The position numbers were made by a program, and so were the translations under genes. 64,000 nt of DNA, from assembly GCA_903883645.1 (NCBI GenBank), contig CAISBR010000182.1, positions 37,708 through 101,707 on the forward strand, given 5' to 3'. The notes under the pieces are model-generated. The model was not told where the DNA came from, did no database searches, and was given only the letters and a program-made list of their open reading frames with translations. The stretch's first letter is position 1. Each line of letters opens with the position of its first letter. Below are positions 9,539 through 18,551 of the stretch, one piece after another. The DNA comes from an uncultured Myxococcales bacterium. GTDB taxonomy: Bacteria > Myxococcota_A > UBA9042.

Positions 9539-12316
9539 ATGCGCAAGCAAGCGAATCGGCTCGAACTGAACGGCATTTGCAGTCTGTTTGGGCGTGTGGC
9601 CCTGGCGGTCACGCTGGCAGTGGCGCTGGCGGCCTGCGGTGGCGGCGACACCACGGCAACCGGCACGCCCGGAGCCAAGACCGACACCTCGACCGACCTC
9701 GGCACTGGGGATCTCGGAGGTACCGACCAAGACGTTATCGGCCTTGACGAAAACGGCTCCAGTGACGTTGCGGGCCAAGACGGCGACACCAGCGGCTCCG
9801 ACATCGCGACGCCCGACGGCACCGACACGGACGCCAGCGACGCCGGCGACACGGGCTCGATCTGCCCCGGCGGCGCGGGCTGCCCCTGCCAGACCAAGAA
9901 CGACTGCACCGAGTCGGGCCAGTGCATCCAGACCCCCAAGGGCCAGGTGTGCGCCAAGCTGTGCATCAAGTCGGAAGACTGCGGCGCTGGCGAAGGCTGC
10001 GTGCAGGGCCTGGGCGGCATCGACGCCCCGTTCATCTGCAAGCCCAAGTGGGCCTCGATCTGCAACCCCTGCAATAGCAACGACCTGTGCCTGCAACTCG
10101 ACGCCTCGGCCAAGTGCATCGACGGCGGCGACAAGGGCGCCTTCTGCGGCTCGGGCTGCTCGGTCGATACCGACTGCCCCGGCGGCTACGAGTGCAAGAA
10201 CAGCAAAGACGTGAGCGGCGCCGAGAGCCTGCAGTGCGTCGTCAAGGGTGCGGCTGCCTGCACTTGCAGCGAATACGCGGTGTCGAACAAGCTCCAGACC
10301 ACCTGCTTTGTCACTGCCGGCGAGGCCAAGTGCAAGGGCAACCGCATCTGCACCCCCAGTGGCCTGACCGGCTGCCAAGCGGCTGACCCCAAGCCCGAGG
10401 AATGCAACGGCGCGGACGACGACTGCAACGGCCAGACCGACGAAGGCACCTGCGACGACAAGCTCGCCTGCACCGACAACATCTGCAAGGGCAACGCCGG
10501 CTGCGAAAACCCCGCCAAGAACGGCACATGCGACGCGGACGGCACCGTCTGCACCAAGGACGACACCTGCGTGGGCGGCAAGTGCATCGCCGGCCAAGTG
10601 GTCAACTGCGACGACAAGAACGACTGCACCCTCGACAGCTGCGACATGGCCAAGGGCTGCACCTACACGTTCGACGACGGCAAGTTCTGCAACTCGGACG
10701 ACAACCCGTGCACCGAAAACGACGCCTGCAAGTCGGGCAAGTGCGAGCCCGGTGCGGCCAAGGCCTGCCAGGCGAGCGACCAGTGCACCACCGGCAAGTG
10801 CAATACCCTCGACGGCAAGTGCAAGTACTCGTTCCAAGACGCCTTCCCCTGCAACGACGGCAACGCCTGCACCGACAAGGACAAATGCGATCTGACCAAG
10901 GGCGATTGCTTCGGCAGCAGCGTTTCGTGCGACGACCTGAACCCGTGCACCGCCGATAGCTGCAACCCGACCGCGGGCTGCACCCACGACAAGACCATCA
11001 CCACCTCGTGCGACGACGGCGATGCCTGCACGGCCAAAGATGTCTGCTCGCAAGGTGCCTGCGGCGGCGCCGCCATCGACCCCAGCAAGCCCAAGGACAT
11101 TGGCGGCTGCAACGACGGCAACCCCTGCACCGACGACGGCTGCAATCCGGCCATCGGCTGCACCAACAAGCCCAACACGGGCAACACGTGCGACGACGGC
11201 AACCCCTGCACCTCGGGCGACATCTGCGAAGTGGGTACCTGCAAGTCGGGCACCAACGTCTGCGCCTGCACCGCCGACAGCGACTGCGCCAAGAAGGAAG
11301 ACGGCAACCTGTGCAACGGCACGCTGTACTGTGACAAGACCAGCGCCCCGTACCAGTGCAAGGTGAACCCGATCACCATCGTCGATTGCGCCCCGATCGC
11401 CGCCAACGATGGCCAGTGCAAGTCGACCACCTGCAACACCCAGAACGGCAAGTGCGACACGGCGCTCAAGTCGGACAACCTGGATTGCGACGCCGACGGC
11501 AGTTTCTGCACCGATAAGGACTCGTGCCAGAGCGGCACCTGCACGCCGGGCGCCAAGCTGGTTTGCGACGACAAGAACCCCTGCACCACCGACGCTTGCG
11601 ACCCCAAGAAGGTCGGCGGCTGCGTGTTCGACTACAACACCCTGCCGTGCGACGCGGACCAGAACGCCTGCACCGTGGGCGACGTCTGCCAGGCGGGCAA
11701 CTGCATCGCCGGTGCCAAGAAGAACTGCGACGACAACGAGCCGTGCACGCAAGACGGCTGCGACAAGACCGGCGGCAACTGCACCTACACCAACCTGACC
11801 GTGTCGTGCGAAGACGGCAACAACTGCACGATCGGCGACAAGTGCGGCGGCGGCGCCTGCATCCCGGGCCCCGGCCCGAACTGCGACGACAACAACCCCT
11901 GCACCGACGACACCTGCGACAGCAAGTCGGGCTGCAAGAACGCCATCAACAGCAACACCATCGTCAAGGGCTGCTACTCGGGCGACCCGGCGACCAAGGG
12001 CGTGGGCACGTGCAAGGTGGGTGCGCAGCAGTGCGACATCCAAGGCAAGCTGGGCGCCTGCACCGGCGACGTGCTGCCGGCTACCAAAGAAGCCTGCGAC
12101 GGCGCCGACGACAACTGCAACGGCGTCACCGACGAAGGCTGCAAGCCCACGGCGTTTGTCGCCCGCATGAGCACTGCGGTGGTCTCGGGCACCGGCGCCA
12201 AGTACGGCGCCAAGGCCATGGTCGGCGGTAACTCGGTGGTCGGCGAATCGGCCGGCGCCAAGAACACCGCCCGCTTCGGCTTTATGACCTGGGTCAAAGC
12301 CCTGCTCGGCCTGTAG
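9539..12316 (+). CDS. Cys-rich lipoprotein with CTDC repeats, paralogue of the preceding gene
   Basis: A 925-residue lipoprotein. The signal peptide ends LAACG with Cys33 as the lipidation site, followed by an Asp/Thr/Ser-rich linker to about residue 113. The remainder is the same CTDC-type repeat array as in the upstream paralogue, including shared non-repeat blocks such as SICPGGAGCPC and the CNGQTDEGTC motif. It ends with the same Cys-free module (AFVARMST ... FGFMTWVKALLGL). A strong GAGGGGGAA site precedes the ATG. An intrinsic terminator follows directly. The two genes are a tandem duplication that has diverged by loss or gain of repeat units; the upstream copy is longer by about 280 residues. 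Confidence 0.88.
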   Translation: MRKQANRLELNGICSLFGRVALAVTLAVALAACGGGDTTATGTPGAKTDTSTDLGTGDLGGTDQDVIGLDENGSSDVAGQDGDTSGSDIATPDGTDTDASDAGDTGSICPGGAGCPCQTKNDCTESGQCIQTPKGQVCAKLCIKSEDCGAGEGCVQGLGGIDAPFICKPKWASICNPCNSNDLCLQLDASAKCIDGGDKGAFCGSGCSVDTDCPGGYECKNSKDVSGAESLQCVVKGAAACTCSEYAVSNKLQTTCFVTAGEAKCKGNRICTPSGLTGCQAADPKPEECNGADDDCNGQTDEGTCDDKLACTDNICKGNAGCENPAKNGTCDADGTVCTKDDTCVGGKCIAGQVVNCDDKNDCTLDSCDMAKGCTYTFDDGKFCNSDDNPCTENDACKSGKCEPGAAKACQASDQCTTGKCNTLDGKCKYSFQDAFPCNDGNACTDKDKCDLTKGDCFGSSVSCDDLNPCTADSCNPTAGCTHDKTITTSCDDGDACTAKDVCSQGACGGAAIDPSKPKDIGGCNDGNPCTDDGCNPAIGCTNKPNTGNTCDDGNPCTSGDICEVGTCKSGTNVCACTADSDCAKKEDGNLCNGTLYCDKTSAPYQCKVNPITIVDCAPIAANDGQCKSTTCNTQNGKCDTALKSDNLDCDADGSFCTDKDSCQSGTCTPGAKLVCDDKNPCTTDACDPKKVGGCVFDYNTLPCDADQNACTVGDVCQAGNCIAGAKKNCDDNEPCTQDGCDKTGGNCTYTNLTVSCEDGNNCTIGDKCGGGACIPGPGPNCDDNNPCTDDTCDSKSGCKNAINSNTIVKGCYSGDPATKGVGTCKVGAQQCDIQGKLGACTGDVLPATKEACDGADDNCNGVTDEGCKPTAFVARMSTAVVSGTGAKYGAKAMVGGNSVVGESAGAKNTARFGFMTWVKALLGL

Positions 12317-12342
12317 TCGCTCTCGACCCTCATGAGGTCACG

Positions 12343-12388
12343 CACCGGCCGCCGATGGGTTGCAACTCACGGCGGCCGGTGTCTTTTT
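12343..12388 (+). terminator. Rho-independent terminator
   Basis: A perfect 11-bp stem (CACCGGCCGCC with GGCGGCCGGTG) encloses a 17-base loop and is followed at once by TCTTTTT. It lies 26 bases after the second CTDC lipoprotein stop codon and separates that gene from the P-domain protein pair. Confidence 0.85.
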
Positions 12389-12432
12389 GGGCTGACGTCA
12401 CTCCGCAAATGCACATATCGAAGGGGGGAACC

Positions 12433-14040
12433 ATGAGGCGTAGCGCTCGCACATTGCTGACGCTGGCGTTGGGGCTGCTGGGCGCGCTGACGCCAGTGGC
12501 GGGCCAAGCCGCAGTGCCGTCGACCCTAGACGCGACGGGTACGCTGACTTCGGCGTTGGGTACCCCTGCGGCGGATGGTAACTACACGGCGAACTTTACC
12601 CTGTATGGCGGGCCGGTGGGCGGCAGCGCGCTGTGGTACGAGGGTGGGGTCCAGCTTACTGTAAAGAATGGAGCTTTTAACTACACCTTGGGCGCCAAGA
12701 CGCCGCTGACGCCGACGCTCTTGGCCTCTGGCGCTGTGTGGCTGGGGGTGCAAATCGGTCAAGAGCCCGAACTGACGCGGCGGCAACTGCAGACGGTGCC
12801 GTACGCCCTGCGCGCCAGCGTGGCCGAAGGCGTGGATTGCTCGGGGTGTGTGGCGATCGGCGCGCTGAGTAGCGAGGTGCAGAGCACGTTTGCCAAGAAG
12901 CTGGATCTGCCGGCGGTCGCCAGCACGGGTAGTTACAAAGACTTGAAAGACTTGCCGAAGCTGGCCGATGTGGCCATGAGCGGCGCCTACGGCGACTTGA
13001 TCAACGCCCCGGTGCTAGCCAAGCTCGGCACAAACTGCGGCACGGGCCTTGTGCTTCGCGGCTTCAAGGCCGATGGCAGCGTGGACTGCGCCGTGGCCAG
13101 CCTGCCGGTCGATGGCTTGGCGACCGTGTCGAACGGCTTGCTGACCAACCAGTTTGTTAGCACCACGCCGGGCAAGACCAACGTGGCTATCCCCGACGGT
13201 ATCGGCGCGGGTGTTACGGATACCATCAGCTTCCCCGATGTGGGCGTGGCGCAAAAGCTTTGGATTCAGGTTGATCTGACCAGTAGCAACGTGGCGAACC
13301 TGTCGATCGAGCTTTTCGGCCCCAGCCAGACCAGCCCCTATGTGCTGTACAAAGGCACGAAGACCGGCACGAGCTTGTCGACCAAGTTCAATCTCGACAC
13401 GCCGATTGCCACGGGCGATATCAACGCGGACTGGAGCGGCAAGAACCCTGCCGGCGTCTGGTCGATTGTGGTCAAGGACCCCAAGTCGGACGGGTTGAGC
13501 AGCGATGGCAAATTCAGCTGGTCGCTGGCGGTGCAGACAGTGTCGTCGCAGAAGGTCGAGGTGACGGGCAACCTGGTTCTCGACAAGGACCTGGATGTGG
13601 CCGGCAACCTGCGCCAGGGCGGGCAGCCGCTGGTGGGTAACTTCAAGTACGCCAAGATCGCCTTTGATTACCGTAATAATAACGCCGCAGCCGGCTGGGT
13701 CGATATCCCGCAACGCACGCTTACCTATACGAAGGTGCGCGCGGACTCGCTGCTCCGCGTCAGCTACCAAGACACGCTGGGCACCCTGGGTACGAGCTAC
13801 GCCCAGTGCATGTGGCGGTTTATGGTTGACAGTACGGTGCTGGGCGCGTTCTCGGCGGCCGACCTCTCGTACGGCGCGCAATGGCGCATGCAGTCGGCCC
13901 TCAACTCGACCATTGTGCCGAGCATTACGGCGGGCAGCCACACCATCAAGGTGCAGAGCTTGAATCAGGGCGCGACCGAGTGCCTGATGGGCTGGAACAC
14001 GGGCATCAGCTACTTGTCGGTCGAAGAGGTGGGGCCATGA
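12433..14040 (+). CDS. secreted protein with tail-fibre-like repeats and a P-domain
   Basis: A 535-residue protein with a Sec signal peptide (MRRSARTLLTLA...GQAA). Residues about 30-130 are a domain common in myxobacterial surface proteins (LYGGPVGGSALWYEG ... LQTVPYALRASVA). Then come tail-fibre-like tandem motifs (TGSYKDLKDLPKLADVA and SGAYGDLINAPVLAKL). A P-domain (proprotein-convertase type beta sandwich) runs roughly from VAIPDGIGAG to WSLAVQT. The C-terminal 130 residues are an unrecognised domain. AAGGGGGGAA precedes the chosen ATG; an in-frame ATG at 12355 lies inside the terminator region. The stop overlaps the next gene's ATG (ATGA). No protease domain is present, so the P-domain probably serves binding. 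Confidence 0.85.
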   Translation: MRRSARTLLTLALGLLGALTPVAGQAAVPSTLDATGTLTSALGTPAADGNYTANFTLYGGPVGGSALWYEGGVQLTVKNGAFNYTLGAKTPLTPTLLASGAVWLGVQIGQEPELTRRQLQTVPYALRASVAEGVDCSGCVAIGALSSEVQSTFAKKLDLPAVASTGSYKDLKDLPKLADVAMSGAYGDLINAPVLAKLGTNCGTGLVLRGFKADGSVDCAVASLPVDGLATVSNGLLTNQFVSTTPGKTNVAIPDGIGAGVTDTISFPDVGVAQKLWIQVDLTSSNVANLSIELFGPSQTSPYVLYKGTKTGTSLSTKFNLDTPIATGDINADWSGKNPAGVWSIVVKDPKSDGLSSDGKFSWSLAVQTVSSQKVEVTGNLVLDKDLDVAGNLRQGGQPLVGNFKYAKIAFDYRNNNAAAGWVDIPQRTLTYTKVRADSLLRVSYQDTLGTLGTSYAQCMWRFMVDSTVLGAFSAADLSYGAQWRMQSALNSTIVPSITAGSHTIKVQSLNQGATECLMGWNTGISYLSVEEVGP

Positions 14041-16016
14041 TGCGTTCGCTACTGATTGCAGTTGGTTTGCTGGTGGCTGGCACGGCGCTGGCGGCGGTTC
14101 CCACCATTGCCCCGGTCGAGGGTGTGCTACAGGCCGCGGGTGGCACAGCGGCGGCAGATGGCGCGTATGACCTGAAGTTTGCGCTGTATTTGGCCGATGT
14201 GGGCGGCGCGGCGCAGTGGACCGAGGGGCCTGCGCAGATCGTGGTCAAAGCCGGCAGCTTTTCGTGGCAACTTGGGTCCAAGGCGGCGATTCCGCAAACG
14301 GTTTTGGCGCAAGGAAGTCTGTGGCTGGGTGTGACCGTGGGCGGCGATCCCGAGCTGCCGCGGCGGCCGCTTGGTGCCAGCTTGTTTGCGAACCGCGCTG
14401 CATTGGCCGAAGGGCTCGACTGCTCGGGCTGCATTCAGGGCAGTCAGCTGGCCGGGACAGTGCTGCAACCCTATGCCAAGTCTACAGATCTTGCTGGCTA
14501 CGCCAAGGCGACCGACTTGGGGGCCTATGCGAAGTCTTCGGACTTGGCCGATTACGTCAAGGCTGCGGCCCTGTCGAAGGTGGCCGGCACGGGCGCGTAT
14601 GGCGACTTGAGTGGTGCGCCCCAGCTTGCCGATGTGGCGACTACGGGTAATTACGGTGACTTAAAGGGCCTGCCCATCCAAGCCAAGGTTGGCGGCAGCT
14701 GCGGCACCGGTCTGGTGATGAAGGGCATCAAGGCCGACGGCTCGTACGAGTGCGTACAGGGCTTCGACGTCAGCCTGTTGCCCCCCGACGGCATCGACGA
14801 GATCAGCAACGGTCTTATTTTTAATCAGTTCATCGACATGGCCAGTGGCACGCCCGACGTGAGCATCCCCGACGGCCTGGGCGCCGGCAATACCGACAGC
14901 CTGACCTTCCCAGACATCGGCGTGGCGCAGAAGATCTGGGTGCAGGTCGACGTGGCGAGCAGCGATATAAGTAAAGTAAAAATCGAGGCTTACGGTCCCG
15001 CTATCGTGACGCCCTACGTCTTGTACGACGGCGGCAAGACGGGCACGACGCTGTCGGCTAAATTCAACCTCGACACGGCCATCGTCAGCGGCAACTTGAG
15101 CGGCGACTGGGTCAGCAAGAATCCCAAGGGCTTGTGGTCGATCATGGTGCGCGACTCGCTCAAAAACCAGGCCACGCCCAGCGACGGCAAGTTCAACTGG
15201 TCGATCGGCATCCAGACCTTGTCGAGCAAGAAGGTTCAGGTCAAGGGTAACTTGCTCGTCGATGGCAGTGTAACGGTGGGTAAAGACTCCGCAATCTGCG
15301 ATGCCGGCAAGGCCGGCGCAATCCGCTGGACGGGCAGCATCTTGCAGCTGTGCAACGGCTCGGCCTGGTCGAGCTTGCTAGGTGCCGACGGCTCGTCGCA
15401 GGCCGCAGCGGCAGCGTCGTGCGCGGCGTTGACCAAGGCCAGCCCCGGCGCGGTCTCGGGACTGTATTGGCTCGACCCCAACGCGGGCTCGACGAACGAT
15501 GCCGTACAGGCGTACTGCGACTTTGCCAACAAGGGCGGCGGCTGGACGAAGGTCAGCGAGTTCGCCGAGACGGCCTACGACAACATGGCGGCAGCTCAGC
15601 GCAACGCACTGCCCTACACCGAAGTAATGATTCTGGAATATGAATACGCGAGCTTGCCAGCGTCGTACAGCACGTTCGTCGGTCAGTTTACCTGCTACAA
15701 CACGCCCAAGACTGGATTTCAGACGAACGGCACAAGCGGCGCCAACTGCGATTCGGGCTGGCAAGTGCGCATCGGCGGCACGGGCGGCTCGTGTGGCGAC
15801 GCCGAAGACGGCTGTTTCGGCATGTACTCCGGAGCCACCACGTTTGGCTCGGGCCTAGGCTGCAACTGGAGCTGCTCGTCGGGGGCTGTCACCATCTACG
15901 GCAAGGGCTTCAACTGCAACTCGTGCCGCTGCCGCAATGGCCCGCAGACCACCACGGCCGGCTGTGGCAACGCGGGGGGCTGGGGCACCAAGAAGTACTG
16001 GATGTTTGTGCGCTGA
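14037..16016 (+). CDS. secreted P-domain protein with fibrinogen-like C-terminus
   Basis: A 659-residue paralogue of the preceding protein, translationally coupled to it by a 4-base overlap. Signal peptide MMRSLLIAVGLLVAGTALAA, then the same PVEGVLQAAGG...RPLGASLFANRAALAEG domain. Several tail-fibre-like short repeats follow (YAKATDLGAYAKSSDLADYV; TGAYGDLSGAPQLADVA), then a P-domain (VSIPDGLGAGN ... WSIGIQT). Unlike its neighbour it ends in a fibrinogen C-terminal-like module: CAALTKASPGAVSGLYWLDP, then AYCDFANKGGGWTKV, with many cysteines near the end. This is an adhesin-like layout; ligand and location are unknown. Confidence 0.87.
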   Translation: MMRSLLIAVGLLVAGTALAAVPTIAPVEGVLQAAGGTAAADGAYDLKFALYLADVGGAAQWTEGPAQIVVKAGSFSWQLGSKAAIPQTVLAQGSLWLGVTVGGDPELPRRPLGASLFANRAALAEGLDCSGCIQGSQLAGTVLQPYAKSTDLAGYAKATDLGAYAKSSDLADYVKAAALSKVAGTGAYGDLSGAPQLADVATTGNYGDLKGLPIQAKVGGSCGTGLVMKGIKADGSYECVQGFDVSLLPPDGIDEISNGLIFNQFIDMASGTPDVSIPDGLGAGNTDSLTFPDIGVAQKIWVQVDVASSDISKVKIEAYGPAIVTPYVLYDGGKTGTTLSAKFNLDTAIVSGNLSGDWVSKNPKGLWSIMVRDSLKNQATPSDGKFNWSIGIQTLSSKKVQVKGNLLVDGSVTVGKDSAICDAGKAGAIRWTGSILQLCNGSAWSSLLGADGSSQAAAAASCAALTKASPGAVSGLYWLDPNAGSTNDAVQAYCDFANKGGGWTKVSEFAETAYDNMAAAQRNALPYTEVMILEYEYASLPASYSTFVGQFTCYNTPKTGFQTNGTSGANCDSGWQVRIGGTGGSCGDAEDGCFGMYSGATTFGSGLGCNWSCSSGAVTIYGKGFNCNSCRCRNGPQTTTAGCGNAGGWGTKKYWMFVR

Positions 16017-16759
16017 TGGCTGCACGGCAACAAGTAGTCTGTGGCTGGCACGCGGTGCTGGCAGCGTTGCAGCAGCGGCCTCGTCAACTGCGGCGCTTCT
16101 ACCTGCATCGCGATCGCTCGGCGGAGCTGGCCGAGACGCTGCGGCAGCTGGCGCGGGCGCGCGTGCCCTATCACATTGTACCAGCTGAGGATTTAGAGCG
16201 GCTTTGCGCCTCGCGGGCCCATCAAGGGGTGGCAGCGGTGTTTGACCCGCCGGTCTTGCCTCATCTGAATGCCGCGGCGGTGAGGCTGCAAGCGCAGCAG
16301 CCGGGGGTATGGCTGGCGCTCGATGGGGTGGGTAATCCGCATAACTTGGGGGCGATTGCGCGTACTGCAGCGTTCTTGGGGGTGCGTGGTCTGTGGCTTG
16401 ATGCCCGGGACGCCGCGCCGATTGCGAGCACGGCGGCACTGCGGACAGCAGAGGGCGCGCTTGAGCACCTCGATGTGGCGCTAGTCGACGACCTTGCTGC
16501 GGCGCTGGCCGACTTTGCCCGGGGCGGCGGGGCGACGGCGGCGCTGTGTCTAGACCAGGCGATCAGCTGGAACCAGTGGCAGCCAAGTCGCCAGCGCGGC
16601 GTAGTGGTGGTCGCGGGTGCCGAAGAGAGCGGCGTGCGTGCCGACGTGCGAGCGGCGTGCCAGACGGCGGTGCGCATCGACGGCACGGGCGCGGTCGAGA
16701 GCCTAAACGTCGGCGTGGCCGTGGGCATGGTGCTGTCCCGGCTGCTGGCTATGAACTAG
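16016..16759 (+). CDS. rlmB: SpoU/TrmH-family RNA 2'-O-methyltransferase (RlmB-like)
   Basis: A 247-residue SPOUT-class methyltransferase. The N-terminal substrate-binding domain starts VVCGWHAVLAALQQRP. The three SpoU motifs are clear: DGVGNPHNLGAIARTAAFLG, VVVAGAEESGV, and GTGAVESLNVGVAVGMVL, which forms the SAM-binding trefoil knot. The closest family role is 23S rRNA G2251 methylation, though TrmH-type tRNA methylation cannot be excluded. The ATG overlaps the previous stop (TGATG), so it is coupled to the fibrinogen-like gene, an odd pairing. It is convergent with nuoB. Confidence 0.88.
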   Translation: MAARQQVVCGWHAVLAALQQRPRQLRRFYLHRDRSAELAETLRQLARARVPYHIVPAEDLERLCASRAHQGVAAVFDPPVLPHLNAAAVRLQAQQPGVWLALDGVGNPHNLGAIARTAAFLGVRGLWLDARDAAPIASTAALRTAEGALEHLDVALVDDLAAALADFARGGGATAALCLDQAISWNQWQPSRQRGVVVVAGAEESGVRADVRAACQTAVRIDGTGAVESLNVGVAVGMVLSRLLAMN

Positions 16760-16776
16760 ACGATTTTGCTTGCGAG

Positions 16777-17298
<522 letters not shown>

Positions 17299-17433
17299 TG
17301 CAGCCTCGCGATAGCAGCCCGCCTTGCGGACTCGGCCGTGCTTGTAGCATTGTTGGCGACGCCTGACCAGACGCCGCTTGCAAACCTCTGACACAAGCCA
17401 GCTAGTACACGAGCGCGTCTTCCGCTGGCGCAC

Positions 17434-18477
17434 CTAGTCCGGCACAATCCACGGTCCTGGCATCAATGCCAGCATGGTGCGCGGCACCGGCGCTGTCCAG
17501 CGCATTGGCTGCTGGGTGATCGGGTGTGGCATCACAATCCTATAGAAATGCAGCGCAATTTGGCCGCGCGGCACGCCGTTGCCATCCAGGTGCTTGCCCG
17601 GGATATCGATCAGCGCGTCGATCGGAACTTCGCCGACGTTGCGGCCGTGGAGCCGGTCGCCCACTACGGGGTGGCCAATCGCGGCAAGGTGGATGCGGGC
17701 TTGGTGGCAACGGCCCGACTTCAAGGTTAATTCAAGGCGCGACATACCACGAGCGCGCGAGAGGAGCTTCCACTCGGTGATGGCAGACCGGCCCCCCTCT
17801 TCGACGGTCAAGGTCTTGTGGCGCAGGCCCGTGCTCGTGGCAACCGCTCCGATAGCGTGGCTAATGCGGCCTGCGGTGCCCTGAATATCGCCTTGTACTA
17901 CAGTCATGTACGTGCGCACGCACAGCGACGAACGCCAGTTCCAGCGCAGGGCCTTGGCGGCGGCAGCCGAGCGCGAGAACAGCACGAGTCCGCTGGCCTC
18001 GGCATCGAGCAAGTTGATCGGAAACACGGGATCAAAGCCCTGCGCGTGCAATGACCGCACCACCGAGCGTTGGGCAAATGCACCACCAGGGTTGACCGGA
18101 AATCCTGCGGTCTTGTCGACCACCACCATGTCGTCGTCGGAGAAGAGCACCCGGCAGATGTCGGTGGGGTTCAGAGTTGGCTCGTCGAGAAGACGTTTGC
18201 GCCGTTGGCGGGGCACCGCTGCCACTTGCTTGCGGGCGGCGCGCACCTCGACGCGCTCCGCGTCAATCCGCAACTCCTCCTCGGCGACATGGCTCGTACC
18301 CGGCTTGGCGATAGGGTCGGCAGTTCGCTTGGGCTTGGGTGGCGGCGGGAACAGCTCGGGCTTGGGCGGTGGGCCAAAAGGCGTAAGCGGCATAGCAGCT
18401 TGCGAGTGCTGCGGTCGCCGCGGCGGAGGTCCGCCTTGGCCTGGGCGCGGGCGGTCGTGAGGGGGGCGGCGTTCCAT
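17434..18477 (-). CDS. RluA-family pseudouridine synthase with Pro-rich N-terminus
   Basis: A 347-residue protein. The first 90 residues are Pro/Arg-rich and low-complexity (GPPPKPELFPPPPKPKR). The catalytic domain then starts near VLFSDDDMVVVDKTAGFPVN. The catalytic Asp lies in INLLDAEASGLVLFSRS; the usual HRLD is NLLD here, but the Asp is kept. The second family signature is GRCHQARIHLAAIGHPVVGD. Members isomerise uridine to pseudouridine in rRNA or tRNA; the target is unknown. It lies 135 bases upstream of nuoB on the same strand. Confidence 0.85.
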   Translation of the reverse strand: MERRPPHDRPRPGQGGPPPRRPQHSQAAMPLTPFGPPPKPELFPPPPKPKRTADPIAKPGTSHVAEEELRIDAERVEVRAARKQVAAVPRQRRKRLLDEPTLNPTDICRVLFSDDDMVVVDKTAGFPVNPGGAFAQRSVVRSLHAQGFDPVFPINLLDAEASGLVLFSRSAAAAKALRWNWRSSLCVRTYMTVVQGDIQGTAGRISHAIGAVATSTGLRHKTLTVEEGGRSAITEWKLLSRARGMSRLELTLKSGRCHQARIHLAAIGHPVVGDRLHGRNVGEVPIDALIDIPGKHLDGNGVPRGQIALHFYRIVMPHPITQQPMRWTAPVPRTMLALMPGPWIVPD

Positions 18478-18551
18478 GGGGGGGGCCTCGCTGCGTGGAT
18501 CGAGCTCGCTAGCAGCGATGCGGGCTGGCGTCGCGCTGGTGAAAGGGGAGC

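Noticed and set aside
9377..12043. 888-residue open frame on the minus strand opposite the second CTDC lipoprotein
   Set aside because: It is an Ala/Val-rich antisense shadow of the GC-rich Cys repeats. It lacks a ribosome site and any family motif, while the plus-strand frame has a signal peptide and conserved repeats.
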